From NCBI RefSeq assembly GCF_032930845.1, contig NZ_CP136758.1, forward strand, positions 1,503,001 through 1,567,000: a stretch of DNA of 64,000 nucleotides. The letters are read 5' to 3'. Under the pieces are notes generated by a model that ran no database searches, was not told the DNA's origin, and saw nothing but the letters and a program-made list of their open reading frames with translations. Source of the stretch: Parvularcula sp. LCG005. GTDB lineage: Bacteria; Pseudomonadota; Alphaproteobacteria; Caulobacterales; Parvularculaceae. Positions 59,835 through 64,000 of the stretch are shown here, piece after piece (position 1 is the stretch's first letter; each line of letters begins with the position of its first letter). Both the position numbers and the translations under genes were made by a program.

Positions 59835-60935
59835 TCAGACGCGCTGAGCAACCGTGCGCGCGAACAGATTGCGATAGGCGTCGACCATGACGTTCTCACC
59901 GAACACCTCTTCGGCGCGTTGGCGGTTGGCCGCGCCCAACGCCGCGCGCAGGCTCGCGTCGCTGGACAGTTGACTGAGCGCGTCGGTCAACGCCGCCTCG
60001 TCATGGCGTGGCACGATGAAGGGCCGGTTCTGCTCGGACACCATATCGGCAACGTCGCCGACATCTGTCGCCACGATGGGCAGGGCACAGGCCATTGCCT
60101 CGAGCACGGTCAGCGGCATCTGCTCCGTATCCGACGTCAGAGCGAAGATATCAAACTCATGATACGCACCCGACGGATCGGGCAGGTTGCCAGTGAAGTG
60201 ACAGTTGAGATTGAGATCAGCGGTGAGTGTCTCAAGGCTCGCGCGCTCCGCTCCCTCACCGACGAGAACCACAGCAGCAGGCGTCTCCATTGCGGATACG
60301 GCCCGCAACAGCCTGCCCATGTTTTTCTCCGGCCGCAGCGCACCTACCGAGCCGATGGTCACCGGGCGATCTGGTGCTGCGGCGGGCTGGAACCGCTGAA
60401 GATCGACGCCATTGCGCATCAGGTGCAGACGCGAGGCCGGTATCTTCCAACGATCCGCTGCAATACCGGCAAGGCCATTGGACGGAACGACAATATGACT
60501 GCGGCCGCCCAGTACAAACCGACGGAACTGATCCCGCCGGGCGATGGTACCGCCGGCTTCCTCAGGGCCGAAGCCGTCCTCGAAATGTACATGCGGCAGG
60601 CGGGCCGTAAGGCGATTGGCCAAGGCGGCCTCGATACTTCCCCAGTTATAGGTACACAGAAGATCGGCTTCAGCACGACGGAACAGCGCACGCAGCGTCC
60701 GCAGATTGCGCAGGGACAGGACCGATGCCTTGTCCAAGGCAACCTCATCAAGCGTCACTGATGCCTGAAGCGGCAGGGCTTCAGCGGCTTGCTGATTGCC
60801 GTCCAGCGCCACAACAACATGCTCCCACTCGGGCAGGCCGTTGACGAGCTGAAGAAAGCGCCGCTGCGCGCCCCCCATTGCGAAGGTCGGAAAGACGTGC
60901 AGTGCGCGTCGGGCAATGGCGGGGTCAGGCGTCAT
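59835..60935 (-). CDS. Glycosyltransferase family 4 (GT-B)
   Basis: A ~366-residue GT-B transferase: HVFPTFAMGGAQRRFLQLVNGL at the N-terminus, then GSVGALRPEKNMGRLLRAVSAM, VVLVGEGAERASLETLTADL, and the donor-binding DIFALTSDTEQMPLTVLEAMACALPIVATDVGDVADMV (E-x7-E type). It adds a sugar from a nucleotide donor, probably in exopolysaccharide synthesis. The start at ATG 60935 overlaps the flippase stop by 11 bp. Confidence 0.92.
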   Translation of the reverse strand: MTPDPAIARRALHVFPTFAMGGAQRRFLQLVNGLPEWEHVVVALDGNQQAAEALPLQASVTLDEVALDKASVLSLRNLRTLRALFRRAEADLLCTYNWGSIEAALANRLTARLPHVHFEDGFGPEEAGGTIARRDQFRRFVLGGRSHIVVPSNGLAGIAADRWKIPASRLHLMRNGVDLQRFQPAAAPDRPVTIGSVGALRPEKNMGRLLRAVSAMETPAAVVLVGEGAERASLETLTADLNLNCHFTGNLPDPSGAYHEFDIFALTSDTEQMPLTVLEAMACALPIVATDVGDVADMVSEQNRPFIVPRHDEAALTDALSQLSSDASLRAALGAANRQRAEEVFGENVMVDAYRNLFARTVAQRV

Positions 60936-62466
60936 TTTTGGCCCCCTTCCCGCGAATTCCGGCAAGCGACAGAAGCTGGCGTTCGACGCCATCTGGCTGC
61001 CCCTCGATCATCCAGGCGGCGCCAACGCCTGCAACATAGGCCAGCCCTGCCCCAACGAGGTTGATCCCGACATTGATCACCAGCGGTGTGCTGGCCAGTC
61101 CAGGAATGAACGGTTCGATCGCCACGAAATAGAGTGAAATACCGGCCGCGCCGACAAAGCTGCGCCGCCCCGCCCATAAGGGCTCCCACCCCCGACCGCC
61201 GCTGATTACACGATAAAGACGCGCCTGCAGCAGTACATAGAGCAGACCACTGATCGCACTGACCCAGATCGCGCCGATCAGGCCATATTCAATGGCGGCC
61301 CACACAAACACCGGTGTCTTGATGAGAAAGAAAATCAGCTCCCGGAAAAAGACGGGCTTTGTCATTCCCCGCGCCATGGCAAATGCCTGTATCGACAAAT
61401 AGATGGACAACAGCCCGTTCACCGGGGCCATCAACCGCAATACGGGGATGGCGTCTTCCCATTTCTGCCCCAGCACAAGGTGGATGATGTCATCGGCGAT
61501 GAATGCGGTCCCCACTGCCGCTGGAATGGCGAGCATTGCGAGAGCCTCTGCGCCGCGGAGGAAGGCAAGCCGCATGCGCCCCAGATCCGACTGCATCTGG
61601 TTGAGGCCAGGATAGATGGCCCGCGCTGCCGGCGTTGCCACTTCGATTGTCGGCAGAATCGCCAACTGCTGGCCCATGTAGTAATTGCCGATGCCGTCCT
61701 TGCCGACAAAACGGCCAAGGAAGAGGGTCTCTGTCTTGTTGTTCAGGGCCGCCAGGGCACTGACCCCGAGCAGCCATCCCGTGAAATCCAGCATTTCATT
61801 GAAGGCGGAGAATGTGAGCCGGGGCCGATATGGCATCAAGACATAGGACAGTGTCAGCTGGGTCAGCGCGCCCGCCCCAAGACCAAGGACAATGGCCCAA
61901 TAGCTGCGATAGAAATAAGCGACGGCGACAGAGACCGCGACGCTCATGCCCTTATTCATGATGGAGATGAAGAACTCGCGGGAGAAATCAAGATCGCGCT
62001 CGAACTCGAAAAACTTCGGGTTCAGTGACGAGAACATCAGCGCGATGATGCCGAGCGAGACGAAGATTGGCGCAACCCGATCATCATCATAGAAATGCCC
62101 CGCGAATGGCGCGAGGCCACACAGCAGGGTCAGAATAATCAGCCCCCGAATAAACGACATCGTGAACAGCGTGTCGAGGTGACGGCGCTCAGCGTTCCCG
62201 AACCGGATGACTGCCTGCGATACACCGACATCCGACACATTCTGCAACAGCTGCATGATGGCCACGCCGATCGCCACCACCCCGAAATCCTCGGGCACGA
62301 GAAGGCGCGCCAGCACCAGTGTGTTCACGAACCCGACGAGCCGCATGATAATGCGCGACGAGGCGATCCAGGCAGCGCCCTTGGCAACGCGGCGGCTCAT
62401 CTGATCGTCCGCCCGGGTGTCGGTGATGTCTGGACGAACCGGTGGTTCGGGCGGCAGGTCGGTCAC
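60925..62466 (-). CDS. Polysaccharide flippase (Wzx-like, MATE/MVF fold)
   Basis: A 513-residue membrane protein with about twelve to fourteen spans. N-terminal features GAAWIASSRIIMRLVGFVNTLVLARLLVPEDFGVVAIGVAIMQLL and later LDFTGWLLGVSALAALNNKTETLFLGRFVG are typical of polysaccharide exporters of the PST family. It would flip lipid-linked oligosaccharides across the inner membrane. Coupled to the glycosyltransferase and hydrolase 1. Confidence 0.93.
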   Translation of the reverse strand: MTDLPPEPPVRPDITDTRADDQMSRRVAKGAAWIASSRIIMRLVGFVNTLVLARLLVPEDFGVVAIGVAIMQLLQNVSDVGVSQAVIRFGNAERRHLDTLFTMSFIRGLIILTLLCGLAPFAGHFYDDDRVAPIFVSLGIIALMFSSLNPKFFEFERDLDFSREFFISIMNKGMSVAVSVAVAYFYRSYWAIVLGLGAGALTQLTLSYVLMPYRPRLTFSAFNEMLDFTGWLLGVSALAALNNKTETLFLGRFVGKDGIGNYYMGQQLAILPTIEVATPAARAIYPGLNQMQSDLGRMRLAFLRGAEALAMLAIPAAVGTAFIADDIIHLVLGQKWEDAIPVLRLMAPVNGLLSIYLSIQAFAMARGMTKPVFFRELIFFLIKTPVFVWAAIEYGLIGAIWVSAISGLLYVLLQARLYRVISGGRGWEPLWAGRRSFVGAAGISLYFVAIEPFIPGLASTPLVINVGINLVGAGLAYVAGVGAAWMIEGQPDGVERQLLSLAGIRGKGAKNDA

Positions 62467-63299
62467 GGCGCGTTACCTTTCGCGACCTGGGCCAGCCAAT
62501 CACAAAGCTGACCGATGAGCTGCTGCTGCGCTGCCCGCTCTGTGTGCGTGTGGTCCACGTCCATACCTACCGACAGGGTCAGTCGCCCCGCAAAGCCGTC
62601 CTCGCGAAAATTGGCAAAGAAATGCTCGGGCTTCGTCAGGTCTTCCTGCACGTAATTGGTATAACGAATGAACAACCGACCGCCGCGCTGCGCGAAGGCC
62701 GACAGCCGTTCGCCAAATTCTTCTACTGGCGGGTGGACGCGATCATTGTCTTCCGAATCCACCGTTGGCGCGTTTTCCGGCGGCGGCGTCACGCCGATCA
62801 CCCTGCCGATGGCTCGCCCCCAGCGGTCGGTATCGGTCGCCTTGCTGGCTATTTTATCGAGGCGGGCGCGAACAGAGCCATAGGCATACGGATCAATCAG
62901 GGCGAGCCCGGTTATCCGATCGTCCGCGGCGATCGCTTCATAGGCGTGATCCGCGCCAGAGCACATGCCGTAGACAATGAGCGGCAAGCCCTCAGCGCTG
63001 GTCTGACGATTCCAGTCATCGATCGCCTGGGTGATGTCTGCGACCGCCTGCTGCTCGTGGCCGAGGCCCGGGGCGGCCGGAGCGGTGTCGCCGAGGCCGG
63101 ACAAATCCAGCCTGATACTGGCAAAGCCAATTTCGGACGCCGCTCGCGCTAGTTTGACGTGCAGCCGGTGGGGGCCGCCGCGCCCGACAATGCCGGCATT
63201 GATCAGCAAAAGTCGGCCGACCATTGGACCATCGGGCATTGTCATCGTGCCGACCAGCCGGGCATCAGGGCCAAAGGTGACGATTTTTTCCCTCACCAT
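62463..63299 (-). CDS. Exosortase system-associated hydrolase 1
   Basis: A 278-residue alpha/beta-hydrolase: LLLINAGIVGRGGPHRLHVKLARAASEIGFASIRLDLSGLGDT, nucleophile region PLIVYGMCSGADHAYEAI (G-x-C-x-G, Cys in place of Ser), and VGMDVDHTHTERAAQQQLIG with a late His. This fits 'exosortase A system-associated hydrolase 1', which accompanies exosortase/EPS loci. The nucleophile is Cys; whether it is typical of the family I cannot say from here. Overlaps its neighbours by 4-7 bp. Confidence 0.82.
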   Translation of the reverse strand: MVREKIVTFGPDARLVGTMTMPDGPMVGRLLLINAGIVGRGGPHRLHVKLARAASEIGFASIRLDLSGLGDTAPAAPGLGHEQQAVADITQAIDDWNRQTSAEGLPLIVYGMCSGADHAYEAIAADDRITGLALIDPYAYGSVRARLDKIASKATDTDRWGRAIGRVIGVTPPPENAPTVDSEDNDRVHPPVEEFGERLSAFAQRGGRLFIRYTNYVQEDLTKPEHFFANFREDGFAGRLTLSVGMDVDHTHTERAAQQQLIGQLCDWLAQVAKGNAP

Positions 63300-64000
63300 T
63301 CAGCCACCTGTCGACAGATTTCTTCGATCGTCTGCATGGGAACAAGATGGGCGTTCATCGCCTCGTCGGAGTTCCAGTCCTGCTCGGTCGGATCGAGGAT
63401 CTCATCGAACGAAGCAGACGCACTATCTGCCCAAGCGGCCAAGCCGGGGACGTCGCGCCGTCGGATGGCCAGTGTTTTGGGACGCGTCTTGCCGGTGACG
63501 GATGACAGATCCGTCTTCTCAAGCTCGGATCTGAACGAAGCTGAAAGGCCAAAGCCCAACACTTCCTCTTCGCTTGCTGGCGGTCGACCCATCATACCAC
63601 TGATCGCACGGGCATGAGCCGCTTGCATCTCCGCCAGATAGTCAGGGCCACTGACAACGGGATCCCATAGCAGGAGGCCTATGGGCCGTTCCAGCTTGAG
63701 CGCTTTCATCGCGGCGAGCGCGCCGAATCTGAGCCCGAGCCAGATGTTGCGCGACTGCCCGCTCATGTCTTCAAGCTCGATATGGGCGTCGGCGACGGAT
63801 TGCACCGCGTTGGCGAGGCTGAAATCCTCGCAATCCCCGGCTGACTCACCGCTGCAGGGATAATCAAATCGCAAGGTGGGCGACCCTTGAGCGGCCAGAC
63901 GTTCAGCCAGGACGCGCAGTAGACGGGCAGAGCGGATCCCCTCTTCCCCCCACGGCGGACAGATGACCACGCCCTTTGCCCCGCTCACACGACGCATCGG
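63293..64000 (-). CDS. Exosortase system-associated hydrolase 2, N-terminus outside the window
   Basis: The frame is open to the right window edge; 235 residues are visible. The segment VVICPPWGEEGIRSARLLRVLAERLAAQG followed by LRFDYPCSGESAGD matches hydrolase 2 of exosortase systems (alpha/beta-hydrolase). The elbow-like NIWLGLRFGALAAMKA lacks the usual G-x-S-x-G serine. The ATG at 63997 is internal by family comparison. Transcribed together with hydrolase 1 and the EPS genes. Confidence 0.8.
   Translation of the reverse strand, partial: PMRRVSGAKGVVICPPWGEEGIRSARLLRVLAERLAAQGSPTLRFDYPCSGESAGDCEDFSLANAVQSVADAHIELEDMSGQSRNIWLGLRFGALAAMKALKLERPIGLLLWDPVVSGPDYLAEMQAAHARAISGMMGRPPASEEEVLGFGLSASFRSELEKTDLSSVTGKTRPKTLAIRRRDVPGLAAWADSASASFDEILDPTEQDWNSDEAMNAHLVPMQTIEEICRQVAEW

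Noticed and set aside
59394-60761. 455-codon frame antisense to the lipoprotein and glycosyltransferase genes
   Set aside because: It crosses two certain genes on the other strand and shows no domain.
1-64000. tRNA genes, rRNA genes or CRISPR arrays
   Set aside because: No tRNA T-loop arms with matching acceptor stems, no rRNA and no regularly spaced repeats seen. The provirus does not use a tRNA as attachment site.

Overview
The window looks like a chromosome segment of an aerobic, probably marine alphaproteobacterium of moderately high GC. Three things point there. The LexA-type operators have the alphaproteobacterial form GAAC-N7-GAAC, in front of uvrA and ssb. There is a TrmFO, a eukaryote-like NADP isocitrate dehydrogenase, and an rlpA-dacC-tmk-holB-tatD-MBL operon. 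A VPxPA-CTERM surface protein occurs together with exosortase-associated hydrolases. I cannot name the genus; Hyphomonadaceae- or Parvularculaceae-like is a guess.

Left chromosomal part (1-41754): a HerA-like ATPase fragment; an Hpt phosphotransfer protein; isoprenoid genes (type 2 IPP isomerase, polyprenyl synthase); DNA repair genes (an Nth-like glycosylase lacking the usual lysine, uvrA, ssb, an AlkA-like glycosylase, an HNH nuclease); tRNA/rRNA modification (trmFO, rsmE); gshA; a TonB receptor with a histidine-rich loop beside a small His-containing exported protein, suggesting zinc; a GH127 glycosidase and a sialate O-acetylesterase; a Nat-type ABC exporter; icd; and the rlpA-dacC-tmk-holB-tatD-MBL operon. 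A structured, unassigned RNA candidate lies at about 21020-21145.

Central part (41755-56566): a 14.8-kb provirus bounded by an 18-bp direct repeat. The right copy is embedded in a sequence that resembles a XerC/XerD dif site on the minus strand, so the element appears to sit in the chromosomal dif. It has no integrase, terminase large subunit, portal or tail genes. It encodes a Xre-like regulator, a DUF736 protein, a string of overlapping small genes, a Rep_trans-like replication initiator, a small soluble FtsK/HerA-type ATPase like the packaging ATPases of PRD1/PM2, two tiny single-membrane-span proteins, a 310-residue protein followed by a strong terminator (best candidate for the major capsid protein), four further probable virion proteins (three with a C-terminal membrane anchor), a 1014-residue collagen-like/beta-helix spike, a SleB-type cell-wall hydrolase with small membrane (holin/spanin-like) proteins, and an AT-rich rightward-end cassette on the opposite strand. 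This is the layout expected of a tailless icosahedral virus with an internal membrane (PM2/corticovirus-like). It is the most interesting object in the window.

Right chromosomal part (56567-64000): a small exported protein, a block of lipoproteins including an M48 protease, then a minus-strand exopolysaccharide/exosortase block (glycosyltransferase, Wzx-type flippase, exosortase-associated hydrolases 1 and 2), which connects functionally to the CTERM protein at 31148.

All assignments come from reading the sequence. No database search was possible, and the capsid-fold assignment in particular is inference from gene order, size and context.
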